DNA of 15,088 bases. It comes from CALWOS01 sp963595735. GTDB lineage: Bacteria > Bacillota > Clostridia > Oscillospirales > Oscillospiraceae. The stretch spans positions 1 through 15,088 of the forward strand of contig CAVBJJ010000042.1 of NCBI GenBank assembly GCA_963595735.1, written 5' to 3'. Positions within the stretch are counted from its first letter, which is position 1. Each line of letters starts with the position of its first letter. This document shows positions 1 to 6,319 of the stretch, in pieces. The notes beneath the pieces were generated by a model, which searched no databases, was not told the origin of the DNA, and was given only the letters and a program-made list of their open reading frames with translations. Position numbers and translations under genes: made by a program.

Positions 1-50
1 TTGCCCTCTCCGTCTTCGCTGCGCTCAGCCACCTCTCCCAAGGGGAGAGG
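1..50. repeat. Candidate interspersed palindromic repeat
   Basis: A C/T-rich left part (CCCTCTCCGTC at 4-14) is followed by a palindrome: CCTCTCCC at 32-39 pairs with GGGAGAGG at 43-50 across a three-base loop. No start codon and ribosome site gives a convincing gene here. Elements of this look (a CCTCTCC/GGAGAGG arm beside a GCTGCGCTC block) recur between genes in many Clostridia genomes, but that is from memory and only one copy is in this window. The element is probably cut by the window edge. It lies just beyond the lysS terminator, a usual place for such repeats. Confidence 0.45.
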
Positions 51-95
51 CAAGAGTGCCGAAAGCAGGCAGCAGCAGAAATACGCGGCGGACAA

Positions 96-130
96 GCAAA
101 AAAGGGACTGCCGGAAAGACAGTCCCTTTG
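96..130 (-). terminator. Intrinsic terminator of greA-lysS
   Basis: AAAGGGACTG at 101-110 pairs perfectly with CAGTCCCTTT at 120-129 around a nine-base loop. Read on the minus strand the hairpin is followed by a run of six T (98-103). It lies 20-50 bases past the lysS stop codon, so it should end the greA-lysS transcript. Confidence 0.9.
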
Positions 131-147
131 GGGTGTTGTGTTCTGTT

Positions 148-2079
148 TTAGTACAGCTTTGCGCCGGCGGGGATATGGGGATCCACCATCAGCAGATGCA
201 GCTTTTCCACGCCGTTTTCCTGATGCACGGCGGAGATCAGCATACCGCAGGAGTCAATGCCCATCATCGCCCGGGGCGGCAGATTGACAATGGCGATGCA
301 GGTCTTGCCGATCAGTTCCTCCGGCTCATAGTAGGCATGGATGCCGGACAAAATCACCCGGTCGGTGCCGGTGCCGTCGTCCAGCGTGAACTTCAGCAGC
401 TTTTTGGACTTCTTCACGGCTTCGCAGGCCTTGACCTTTACCGCGCGGAAGTCGGACTTGGAAAAGGTTTCAAAATCCACGCAGTCCTGGAACAGCGGCT
501 CGATCTCCACCTTGGAGAAATCAATGACCTCCGGCGCAGCCGGGGCGGCATCCGCCGCAGGGGCGATCTCCGCCTTTTTGCTTCCCTCGCCCAGAGGCTT
601 CATGGTGGGGAAGAGGATGACCTCACGGATGGAATCGTTGTTGGTCAGCATCATCACGCAGCGGTCAATGCCGATGCCCAGGCCGCCCGTGGGGGGCATG
701 CCGTATTCCAGCGCGTTGATGTAGTCCTCGTCCATCATGCCGGCTTCGCTGTCGCCCTTGGCGCGCAGCTCCACCTGCTTCTGGAAGCGGGCTTTCTGGT
801 CGATGGGGTCATTCAGCTCCGAGAAGGCGTTGCCCATCTCGCTGCGGCAGATGAACAGCTCGAACCGCTCCGTCAGGCGGGGATCCGCCGGGGAACGCTT
901 GGCCAGGGGGGAGACATCCACCGGGTGCATGGTGATAAAGGTGGGCTGGATCAGCTGTTCCTCCACGCGCTGGTCAAAGCACTCGTACAGGGCGTTGCCC
1001 CAGGTCGGCTCCGCCGTTGCGGGCAGCGTAACGCCGATGGAGGTCGCCAGCGCAACGGCTTCCGCGTTGTCGGTCACGGCCATGAAGTCCAGACCGGTAT
1101 ACTGCTTGACCGCTTCCGCCATGGTCAGGCGCGCCCAACCGGGGGTCAGGTCAATGTTCTCGCCCTGCCACTGGATCTGATAGGTACCCAGAATGTTCTT
1201 GGCGGCGGAGGAGAGCAGCTCCTCGAACAGATCCATCATGTCCTGATAATCGGCATAGGCCTGGTACAGCTCCACGGTGGTAAACTCCGGGTTGTGCTTG
1301 GTGTCCATGCCCTCGTTCCGGAAGATGCGGCCGATTTCATACACCCGCTCGATCCCGCCCACGATCAGGCGCTTTAAGTGCAGCTCCGTGGCGATGCGCA
1401 TGAACATATCAATATCCAGCGTGTTGTGGTGGGTGATAAAGGGTCTGGCCGTGGCGCCGCCGGAGATGGTGTTCAGAACCGGGGTTTCCACTTCCATATA
1501 GCCGCGATCGTCCAGGAAGCTGCGGACATGCTTGATGAACTTGCTGCGGATCTCAAAGTTGCGGCGCACCTCGGGATTCATGATCAGATCCACATAGCGC
1601 TGCCGGAAGCGGGTTTCCACATCGGTCAGGCCGTGGAACTTTTCCGGCAGAGGCAGCAGGCTTTTGGCCAGCAGCTTGACTTCCTTGGCGTGGATGGAGA
1701 TCTCTCCCCGGCGGGTGCGGAACACAAAGCCGGTCACGCCGATGATATCGCCGATGTCCCACTTTTTGAACTCGCCGAACAATTCTTCGCCCAGGTCGTT
1801 GACGCGGACATAGAGCTGAATGCGGCCCTTATCGTCCTGCAGGTCGGCAAAAAACGCCTTGCCCATATCGCGCTTGGACATCAGGCGGCCGCAGAGGGCA
1901 TAGTCCTTTTCGGCGCCGTCGGCCTCAAAGGCGGCGCGGATATCGGCGGTGTAGCCGGTGCGCTGGAATTTGGTAACGGCAAAGGGGTCGCAGCCGTCCT
2001 GCTGCAGCTTTGCCAGCTTTTCCCGGCGGATCTGGAGGATCTCGCTGAGGTTCTCCTGGACATTCATTTCTTCTGTCAT
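148..2079 (-). CDS. lysS: Lysine-tRNA ligase (class II) with C-terminal Trbp111-like tRNA-binding domain
   Basis: Charges tRNA-Lys with lysine in the cytoplasm, using ATP. The 643-aa product has an N-terminal OB-fold anticodon-binding domain (about 60-137), then the class II catalytic core: motif 1 near 185-201 (YMEVETPVL), motif 2 at 246-272 (RVYEIGRIFRNEG...HNPEFTTVE) and motif 3 at 465-480 (GGLGIGIDR). The core ends at the usual FPTMKP (490-495), where ordinary bacterial LysRS, about 490-500 aa, stops. Here an Ala/Pro linker (about 502-517) leads to an extra domain (525-643) like the dimerising tRNA-binding domain of MetRS C-termini and Trbp111, with LKFTLDDG, VILSGI and MGIDSCGML. The start ATG at 2079 has GGGAG ten bases upstream. 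The gene lies 19 bases behind greA and is followed by a terminator. Function is secure; the role of the extra domain is inferred. Confidence 0.97.
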   Translation of the reverse strand: MTEEMNVQENLSEILQIRREKLAKLQQDGCDPFAVTKFQRTGYTADIRAAFEADGAEKDYALCGRLMSKRDMGKAFFADLQDDKGRIQLYVRVNDLGEELFGEFKKWDIGDIIGVTGFVFRTRRGEISIHAKEVKLLAKSLLPLPEKFHGLTDVETRFRQRYVDLIMNPEVRRNFEIRSKFIKHVRSFLDDRGYMEVETPVLNTISGGATARPFITHHNTLDIDMFMRIATELHLKRLIVGGIERVYEIGRIFRNEGMDTKHNPEFTTVELYQAYADYQDMMDLFEELLSSAAKNILGTYQIQWQGENIDLTPGWARLTMAEAVKQYTGLDFMAVTDNAEAVALATSIGVTLPATAEPTWGNALYECFDQRVEEQLIQPTFITMHPVDVSPLAKRSPADPRLTERFELFICRSEMGNAFSELNDPIDQKARFQKQVELRAKGDSEAGMMDEDYINALEYGMPPTGGLGIGIDRCVMMLTNNDSIREVILFPTMKPLGEGSKKAEIAPAADAAPAAPEVIDFSKVEIEPLFQDCVDFETFSKSDFRAVKVKACEAVKKSKKLLKFTLDDGTGTDRVILSGIHAYYEPEELIGKTCIAIVNLPPRAMMGIDSCGMLISAVHQENGVEKLHLLMVDPHIPAGAKLY

Positions 2080-2098
2080 AACAGCATTACTCCCGGTT

Positions 2099-2581
2099 TT
2101 AGTGTTGAATGGAAAGAATCTTGAACTTCAGCAGGCCGGCGGGGGCGTCCACTGTGACGGTCTCGCCCTGGGTGTGACCCAGCAGGCCGCGGCCAAAGGG
2201 GCTGTCGTCGGAAATGCGTCCCTGCATGGGGTTGGCCTCCTGGGAGCCGACGATCTGGTATTCTTCCTCGTAGTTCTCCTGCAGATCCAGCACGCGGACG
2301 GTGGTGCCAAGGGTCACATAGCCGGTGTTGGCCTCGGCCGCGGTATCGATGACCTCGGCGTTTTCGATCAGGTTTTTCAGCTCTGCGATTTTGGAGTAGA
2401 GCTTGCCCTGCTCGGTTTTTGCCTCGTCATATTCGCTGTTTTCGGACAGGTCGCCGAAGCTGCGGGCTTCTTTGATCTGCTCGGAGACTTCCTTTTCCCG
2501 GACGGTCTGGAGATATTCCAGCTCCTGCTTGATTTCATCCAGGCGCTCCTGGCTCATTTTATATCTGGATTCGACTGCCAT
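2099..2581 (-). CDS. greA: Transcription elongation factor GreA
   Basis: Rescues backtracked RNA polymerase by stimulating cleavage of the extruded RNA 3' end. The 160-aa product has the family's two parts: an N-terminal antiparallel coiled coil (about 1-78) whose tip carries the acidic motif GDLSENSEYDEAK (43-55; D44 and E47 correspond to the catalytic acidic pair), and a C-terminal FKBP-like domain ending in the typical SPFGRGLLGHTQGE block. The start chosen is ATG at 2581, which gives the family's usual length (158-160 aa) and has AGGA 11 bases upstream. The frame stays open to a TTG at 2605 and an ATG at 2593, but these have poor ribosome sites and would add residues not typical of GreA. 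It is first in an operon with lysS, driven by the promoter at 2623-2651. Confidence 0.95.
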   Translation of the reverse strand: MAVESRYKMSQERLDEIKQELEYLQTVREKEVSEQIKEARSFGDLSENSEYDEAKTEQGKLYSKIAELKNLIENAEVIDTAAEANTGYVTLGTTVRVLDLQENYEEEYQIVGSQEANPMQGRISDDSPFGRGLLGHTQGETVTVDAPAGLLKFKILSIQH

Positions 2582-2622
2582 AATCAATGCCATCCTTTTA
2601 ATCAAATTTTTCCTATCTTAAT

Positions 2623-2651
2623 ATTATACGGATAGCACCGGAACCTGTCAA
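2623..2651 (-). promoter_or_regulatory. Consensus sigma-A promoter of greA-lysS
   Basis: On the minus strand TTGACA (2651-2646) and TATAAT (2628-2623) are both perfect consensus hexamers with the optimal 17-base spacer. Transcription should begin near 2616, giving a leader of about 35 nt before the greA ATG at 2581. Confidence 0.93.
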
Positions 2652-2705
2652 GTAATAACTTGGTACATTCTTGCTTCTTATTTAATATAGAATACCGCAA
2701 AGCTC

Positions 2706-2789
2706 TTGTGTGGTGCGGGCGGCGGTGGTACAATGGGCGGCAAGCGGGATTTCCGAACAGGCATGGCGGTGCGCCAAGCGGGATATAAT
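2706..2789 (+). promoter_or_regulatory. Candidate promoters of the flavodoxin/ferredoxin gene
   Basis: Two possible sigma-A sites face right. The first is TTGTGT (2706-2711), a 17-base spacer and TACAAT (2729-2734). The second is a perfect TATAAT (2784-2789) with no recognisable -35 box, 35 bases before the ATG. The ten-base word CAAGCGGGAT occurs twice between them (2741-2750 and 2775-2784); the second copy abuts the second -10 box. The real start site cannot be decided from sequence. Confidence 0.55.
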
Positions 2790-2823
2790 GAAATAACAAA
2801 GAAGCGGAGATTGGAGAAACGGT

Positions 2824-3636
2824 ATGGATGCGAAAAGGTATTTTGTATTATATTTTTCCGGGACGGGAAATACTGCATATATCGCCAAACGCATGGCGGC
2901 CAATCTGGGTGCAGCGTGCCAGTCGATTGAAAATCGCGCGTTTGACTTTGCCGCGGCGTGTGCGCAAAGCGATGTGATTCTGGTGCTGTATCCCTGCTAT
3001 GTCAGCGGTGCGCCGCGGCTCATGCGCCGCTTTGCCGCAGAACATAAGGAAATGTTCCGGGGAAAGCAGCTGGCGATTTTCTGCACCCAGGCACTGGTAT
3101 CCGGCGATGCTGCCCGCGCCTTTTTGGATTTGTTTCCCCAAAACTGGTTTTCCGTGGTGTATACGGATCATTTTATCATGCCCAACAACATCTGCAATTT
3201 GCCCCACTGTCACTGGACCTTTTCCAGACCAATCATCGCGCTGGAAAAACGCCACGCAGCGCGGCGGGTAGATCGCGTCTGTAAAAATCTGCTTCGGGGA
3301 AAAACACGCCTAAAAGGTTTTAGTACCCTCTCCCGAAAAATGGGGAACGCCCAGCGAAAGCATCAGGAAAAGGCGGAGCAAAAGGCAATGACCAATATCC
3401 GCGTCAGCGCGGCCTGCACCGGCTGCGGTGCTTGCGCAAAGGTCTGTCCCGCGCAGAATTTTGCCATCGAAAGCGGAAAGGCGCAGCCCCGGGGGCAGTG
3501 CGAATTTTGCTTCCGGTGCTTGAATCTCTGTCCGCAAAAGGCCATTACGGCGCTGGGACATCACCCGGTCATTCGACAATATCGGGGAATCGAAACGAAT
3601 GCGGGAAAATCACCATGTCGCGACTTGACAGTATAA
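2824..3636 (+). CDS. EFR1-type protein: flavodoxin domain fused to a 2x[4Fe-4S] ferredoxin
   Basis: A predicted cytoplasmic electron carrier or small oxidoreductase of 270 aa. The N-terminal half is flavodoxin-like: a first beta strand leads into the FMN phosphate-binding loop SGTGNT (12-17), followed by VILVLYPCYVSGAP (51-64). The C-terminal half holds two [4Fe-4S] motifs of ferredoxin type: C198, C201, C204, C208-P and C226, C229, C232, C236-P. This order and the YFSGTGNT motif match the EFR1 (flavodoxin/ferredoxin) family common in Clostridia. A basic stretch (about 143-190) joins the halves. The start ATG has GGAGA about nine bases upstream. The partner and physiological substrate cannot be told from the context. 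No terminator separates it from the next gene, so read-through is possible. Confidence 0.85.
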   Translation: MDAKRYFVLYFSGTGNTAYIAKRMAANLGAACQSIENRAFDFAAACAQSDVILVLYPCYVSGAPRLMRRFAAEHKEMFRGKQLAIFCTQALVSGDAARAFLDLFPQNWFSVVYTDHFIMPNNICNLPHCHWTFSRPIIALEKRHAARRVDRVCKNLLRGKTRLKGFSTLSRKMGNAQRKHQEKAEQKAMTNIRVSAACTGCGACAKVCPAQNFAIESGKAQPRGQCEFCFRCLNLCPQKAITALGHHPVIRQYRGIETNAGKSPCRDLTV

Positions 3637-3654
3637 GCGTGCAAATGGTACAGT
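3625..3654 (+). promoter_or_regulatory. Promoter of the 161-aa hypothetical gene
   Basis: A perfect TTGACA (3625-3630) is followed after 18 bases by TACAGT (3649-3654). The -35 box lies within the last codons of the preceding gene, whose stop is at 3634-3636. A start near 3661 would give a leader of about 55 nt. Confidence 0.6.
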
Positions 3655-3673
3655 ATGAACAATAGAGATAGCC

Positions 3674-3693
3674 GCGCCGGAGCCGTCCGGTGC
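3674..3693 (+). other. Small hairpin just upstream of a ribosome-binding site
   Basis: GCGCCGGA (3674-3681) pairs with TCCGGTGC (3686-3693), eight pairs including one G-U, around the tetraloop GCCG. It sits six bases before AGGAGG (3699-3704) in the leader of the 161-aa gene. No T run follows, so it is not a terminator; it may stabilise the mRNA or affect translation. It could be chance. Confidence 0.4.
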
Positions 3694-3715
3694 GATTCAG
3701 GAGGTACAGCCAGAT

Positions 3716-4201
3716 ATGAACGAGAAAATCATACTCACAAAAGAATTGGAGCTGCGGTTTGGAAACCAGCCGATTGTGGTTGCCAACTGTATAGCAGAGG
3801 AAGAAGCGGCAAAGGTGATTCAAATGTTCCAGGAGCGCTGGGACTCCGGCGCTTCTTTCACAAAGTTTGGCATTGGCTCTTATTTCGGTTTTCCCGAGCC
3901 CCGGGAAAGCGACAGCGAGGAAGAGCGTGCGGCCGCTGCCGCTCAGCTGAACCGGGAACTGCTCCAGGTTATTCGCACGGCGTGGATCACCAATCTCAGC
4001 CGGGAGGACTGTGTTGCGCTCTGCGGCATTATGGACAGAAGCATGACCCTGGGAAATTCTTCTTATCGGATCATGCCCGGTCTGGATATCCATGTTCCCA
4101 GCATTCTGGCGGAGGACTGGAACAAGCTCCATCCGGATGCCGAGCCGGTTCTGCTGGTTGAGCCGGAGTACCGGATCGAAATGGCGCCGCAATTCTTCTA
4201 A
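3716..4201 (+). CDS. Hypothetical protein, 161 aa, soluble
   Basis: I do not recognise this protein. It is 161 aa, with no signal peptide, membrane segment or cysteine-rich metal site. It looks like a compact alpha/beta protein: hydrophobic strands near the N-terminus (IILTKELELRFG; PIVVANCIA), an acidic Glu/Ala-rich helix (66-86) and a C-terminal strand-rich part ending EYRIEMAPQFF. The coding case rests on AGGAGG 11 bases before the ATG, a promoter upstream, a good terminator directly downstream, and codon use like its neighbours. It follows the flavodoxin/ferredoxin gene by 79 bases and may share some of its transcript, but nothing links their functions. It is complete, not truncated. Confidence 0.8.
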   Translation: MNEKIILTKELELRFGNQPIVVANCIAEEEAAKVIQMFQERWDSGASFTKFGIGSYFGFPEPRESDSEEERAAAAAQLNRELLQVIRTAWITNLSREDCVALCGIMDRSMTLGNSSYRIMPGLDIHVPSILAEDWNKLHPDAEPVLLVEPEYRIEMAPQFF

Positions 4202-4238
4202 AAAACGCGCCCGGACAAAAGAATGATCGCACTTTCCC

Positions 4239-4280
4239 AAAGCCTGCCATGCAAACCGAATGGCAGGCTTTTTTCTTTTT
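4239..4280 (+). terminator. Intrinsic terminator after the 161-aa gene
   Basis: AGCCTGCCAT (4241-4250) pairs perfectly with ATGGCAGGCT (4260-4269) around a nine-base loop. Flanking A and T extend the stem, and a run TTTTTTCTTTTT follows. It lies 38 bases past the stop codon and isolates the upstream genes from the transporter. Confidence 0.92.
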
Positions 4281-4341
4281 CCCTGTGCAAAAGTGCTGCA
4301 AAATGCCGGAGAAAAGGACAAAGTTCGTCACCGGTATGGGA

Positions 4342-4370
4342 TTGTGATGTTTGCGCTTTTGTGTTATAAT
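4342..4370 (+). promoter_or_regulatory. Promoter of the SLC1-type transporter
   Basis: TTGTGA (4342-4347), a 17-base spacer and a perfect TATAAT (4365-4370). The expected start is near 4377. That rules out upstream start codons of the open frame and places the ATG at 4380 almost at the 5' end of the message. Confidence 0.78.
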
Positions 4371-4409
4371 CCTGACAATATGATTTTGCGGAGGCGGTAT
4401 TTACAGTTT

Positions 4410-6011
4410 ATGAAAATTGCAAAGGAAAGCATCAAGTACAAACTCAATCCGGAGGGAATTGCTGCCTCGGCTGCAAAAATGGCGGAGTTCCTGCGCACGA
4501 TGCAATACGATAAGCAGGACATCACAAAGGCCTGCCTTACAATGGAGCAGGCGCTTGGCAGTTGGCAGGAGCAATACGGCGCGGAAAAGAAATTCTACCT
4601 CTATTTTGGCAGTAAATTCGGCGTGCCGCAAATTATGCTTCGGGTGCGCGGGGCAAAGTGCAATCCGTTTCAGGATGAGGAAGAGGAATACGGAAGCTGG
4701 GGCGCCAAACTGCTGGCAGATGTCGATCTGGAGCCGTATTACAGCTATGAAAAGGGCGAAAACACCGTTGTATTTAAGCTGCGGCGGCCGCAGCTAAAGC
4801 CATTCGTTCCGTTGCTGCTTGCCATTGCGCTGGCGATCGGGGTCGGCTTCGTGGGCAATCTTCTGCTGGGAACGGCAACGGAGCATATCGCGGAGTTGGT
4901 GCTGGAGCCGATTTATGAGCTGGGACTTGCCGTGCTCACCGCAGCGGCGCTGCCGATGATTTTTTTGTCCATGGTATATGACATTTGCGGTGTCGGCGAC
5001 ATGGCGACCTTCAGCAATGTGGGGCGCAACATGATTTTTCGCTTTGTGATCACAAGCTATGTGCTTGCCGCGGCGGCAATTGTCATTTTGTTCCCCCTGT
5101 GCGGACTGCACTTTTCCGGAAATATGCTGGAGCCAAGCCATCTTTCCGGTGCTTTCCAGTTGATACTCGGCATTTTTCCCACAAACCTGATCCGCCCCTT
5201 TGTGGAGGGGAATTCCCTGCAAATCATCTGCATTGCGGTGGTGGTCGGCGTGGCGCTGCTGGGGCTGGGAACCCGGGCGTCCGGCATCACCAATCTGGTG
5301 GGGGAGCTGCACGATCTGCTCCATCACATCATGGGCGGTCTGGCAAAAATGGTGCCGGTGCTGGTGTTTTTGCTGCTGCTGAAGCTGCTCTGGTCGGACT
5401 CCCTTCATGTGCTGACCCTTGCGTGGCGGCCTTTGCTGTATGCAGTGATCGTGATTTACGGCCTGACCGCTGTGGTGGGGCTGTGCGTTTGCGCGAAGGA
5501 GCGCGTTTCGCCCCGAATCCTGCTGAAAAAATTCCGTCCCGCCTTTGTTGTCGCGGTTTCCACCTTTTCCTCTGGCGCCGCGTTCCGGGTGTGCATGGAA
5601 AACGGGGAAAAGCACCTGGGCATTGACAACGGGCTGCTGCGCTTTGGTCTGCCCTTGGGCATCAATATTTATAAAATCGGAATCGCCCTGAACTTTGTTG
5701 TGGTCACACTGGTAATGGCGCGGTATTATGCCGTGGAGATCTCCATTGTTTGGCTGCTGGTTGCGCTGTTTATGTGCGTGCCGCTGGCGATCGCGGCGCC
5801 GCCTGTTCCCGGGGGCGCCATGGCGGGCTATACGCTGCTGTTTCACCAGCTGAATATCCCGGAAGATGCGCTGGTCGTCACCATGGCGATCGACATTGCT
5901 CTGGACTTTATCAGCATTGCCGGCACGGTTCTGTTGGTTATGCTGGAGCTGATTTTGCAGGCCGAACGGCAGAATGCGCTGGATAAAGCCGTTTTGCGAA
6001 AGGACAGCTGA
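4410..6011 (+). CDS. SLC1/SDF-fold (dicarboxylate/amino acid symporter family) transporter with GHKL-like N-terminal domain
   Basis: A membrane carrier of 533 aa. Residues 131-513 are strongly hydrophobic and match the glutamate/dicarboxylate:cation symporter fold: an HP1-like serine loop (STFSSGAAF, 384-392), a TM7 region PLGINIYKIGIALNF (415-429), an HP2-like turn PPVPGGAMAG (464-473) and TM8 with IDIALDF (494-500). Before it, residues about 20-128 form a soluble domain resembling a degenerate GHKL (anti-sigma or histidine-kinase type) ATPase: an N-box-like helix TMEQALGSW, then CNPF and a G-box-like YGSWGAKLLADV. Expected Asn/Gly residues are changed, so ATP binding is doubtful. The TM7 motif NMDGT reads NIYKI and the TM8 Arg/Asn/Asp positions read Ser/Thr/Val, so substrate and ion coupling are unclear. 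Start ATG 4410 has GGAGG(CGG) 12-15 bases upstream; ATG 4380 is the alternative. Confidence 0.82.
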   Translation: MKIAKESIKYKLNPEGIAASAAKMAEFLRTMQYDKQDITKACLTMEQALGSWQEQYGAEKKFYLYFGSKFGVPQIMLRVRGAKCNPFQDEEEEYGSWGAKLLADVDLEPYYSYEKGENTVVFKLRRPQLKPFVPLLLAIALAIGVGFVGNLLLGTATEHIAELVLEPIYELGLAVLTAAALPMIFLSMVYDICGVGDMATFSNVGRNMIFRFVITSYVLAAAAIVILFPLCGLHFSGNMLEPSHLSGAFQLILGIFPTNLIRPFVEGNSLQIICIAVVVGVALLGLGTRASGITNLVGELHDLLHHIMGGLAKMVPVLVFLLLLKLLWSDSLHVLTLAWRPLLYAVIVIYGLTAVVGLCVCAKERVSPRILLKKFRPAFVVAVSTFSSGAAFRVCMENGEKHLGIDNGLLRFGLPLGINIYKIGIALNFVVVTLVMARYYAVEISIVWLLVALFMCVPLAIAAPPVPGGAMAGYTLLFHQLNIPEDALVVTMAIDIALDFISIAGTVLLVMLELILQAERQNALDKAVLRKDS

Positions 6012-6055
6012 TTTGTACGGCGCTTGTATACAAAAAAACGGAATAATTATATGAT

Positions 6056-6100
6056 AATCGTCTGTTTTATCGAATGCTTGATAAAACAGACGATTTTTTG
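6056..6100 (+). terminator. Strong intrinsic terminator after the transporter
   Basis: A perfect 16-bp stem, AATCGTCTGTTTTATC (6056-6071) with GATAAAACAGACGATT (6080-6095), closes an eight-base loop and runs into six T. It starts 45 bases past the stop codon. The whole hairpin is flanked by two copies of the palindrome TGTATACA (6025-6032 and 6104-6111). Confidence 0.93.
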
Positions 6101-6139
6101 TTATGTATACATCTGGATGCTTTCTACCGATACAGAAAT

Positions 6140-6156
6140 ATGTAAAAATTTTACAT
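6140..6156. promoter_or_regulatory. 17-base perfect dyad upstream of the surface-protein promoter (candidate operator)
   Basis: ATGTAAAA and TTTTACAT form a perfect inverted repeat around one central A. It ends 28 bases before the -35 box of the surface-protein gene. The size and symmetry fit a site for a dimeric regulator, and the position fits an activator. The regulator is unknown. A second weaker inverted pair, AAAAATC (6158-6164) and GATTTTT (6177-6183), fills most of the space up to the -35 box. Confidence 0.5.
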
Positions 6157-6184
6157 GAAAAATCGGAATCTTGTCTGATTTTTG

Positions 6185-6213
6185 TTGCGCAGAAAATAGG
6201 CCTGTGATAAAAT
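6185..6213 (+). promoter_or_regulatory. Promoter of the giant surface-protein gene
   Basis: TTGCGC (6185-6190), a 17-base spacer and TAAAAT (6208-6213). Transcription should begin near 6220, giving a purine-rich leader of about 100 nt before the ATG at 6320. The leader includes a repeated ATCCGG but no convincing riboswitch fold. The start site also argues against the upstream TTG of the open frame (6218) as start codon. Confidence 0.7.
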
Positions 6214-6319
6214 TAGTTTGAATAAATATGAGGTTGATTCCAAACCAGAAAAACAATCCGGAAAAATCCGGTTTACATATAGAAAAAATAGAACGGAAAA
6301 AGAAAAGGAGGATATGCGA

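Noticed and set aside
1..2124. Long plus-strand open frames (1-1377 and 1378-2124) opposite lysS
   Set aside because: lysS on the minus strand is certain from its class II motifs. The plus-strand translations are His/Gln/Gly-rich and match no family.
2602..2903. Small minus-strand open frames in the greA to redox-gene interval
   Set aside because: They overlap the consensus greA promoter and the start of the redox gene, and none has a good ribosome site.
3569..4321. Minus-strand open frame of 250 codons opposite the 161-aa gene
   Set aside because: It runs across a clear plus-strand promoter, gene and terminator, has no ribosome site, and its product has no known features. The plus-strand gene has all expected signals.
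4794..5846. Minus-strand open frame of 350 codons opposite the transporter
   Set aside because: The translation is rich in Gln, His and Arg, the reverse image of hydrophobic membrane-helix codons. No start signals are seen.
6218..6319. Upstream N-terminal extension of the surface protein from TTG 6218
   Set aside because: It would place 34 charged residues before the signal peptide and starts at the predicted transcription start. AGGAGG at 6306-6311 fits the ATG at 6320.
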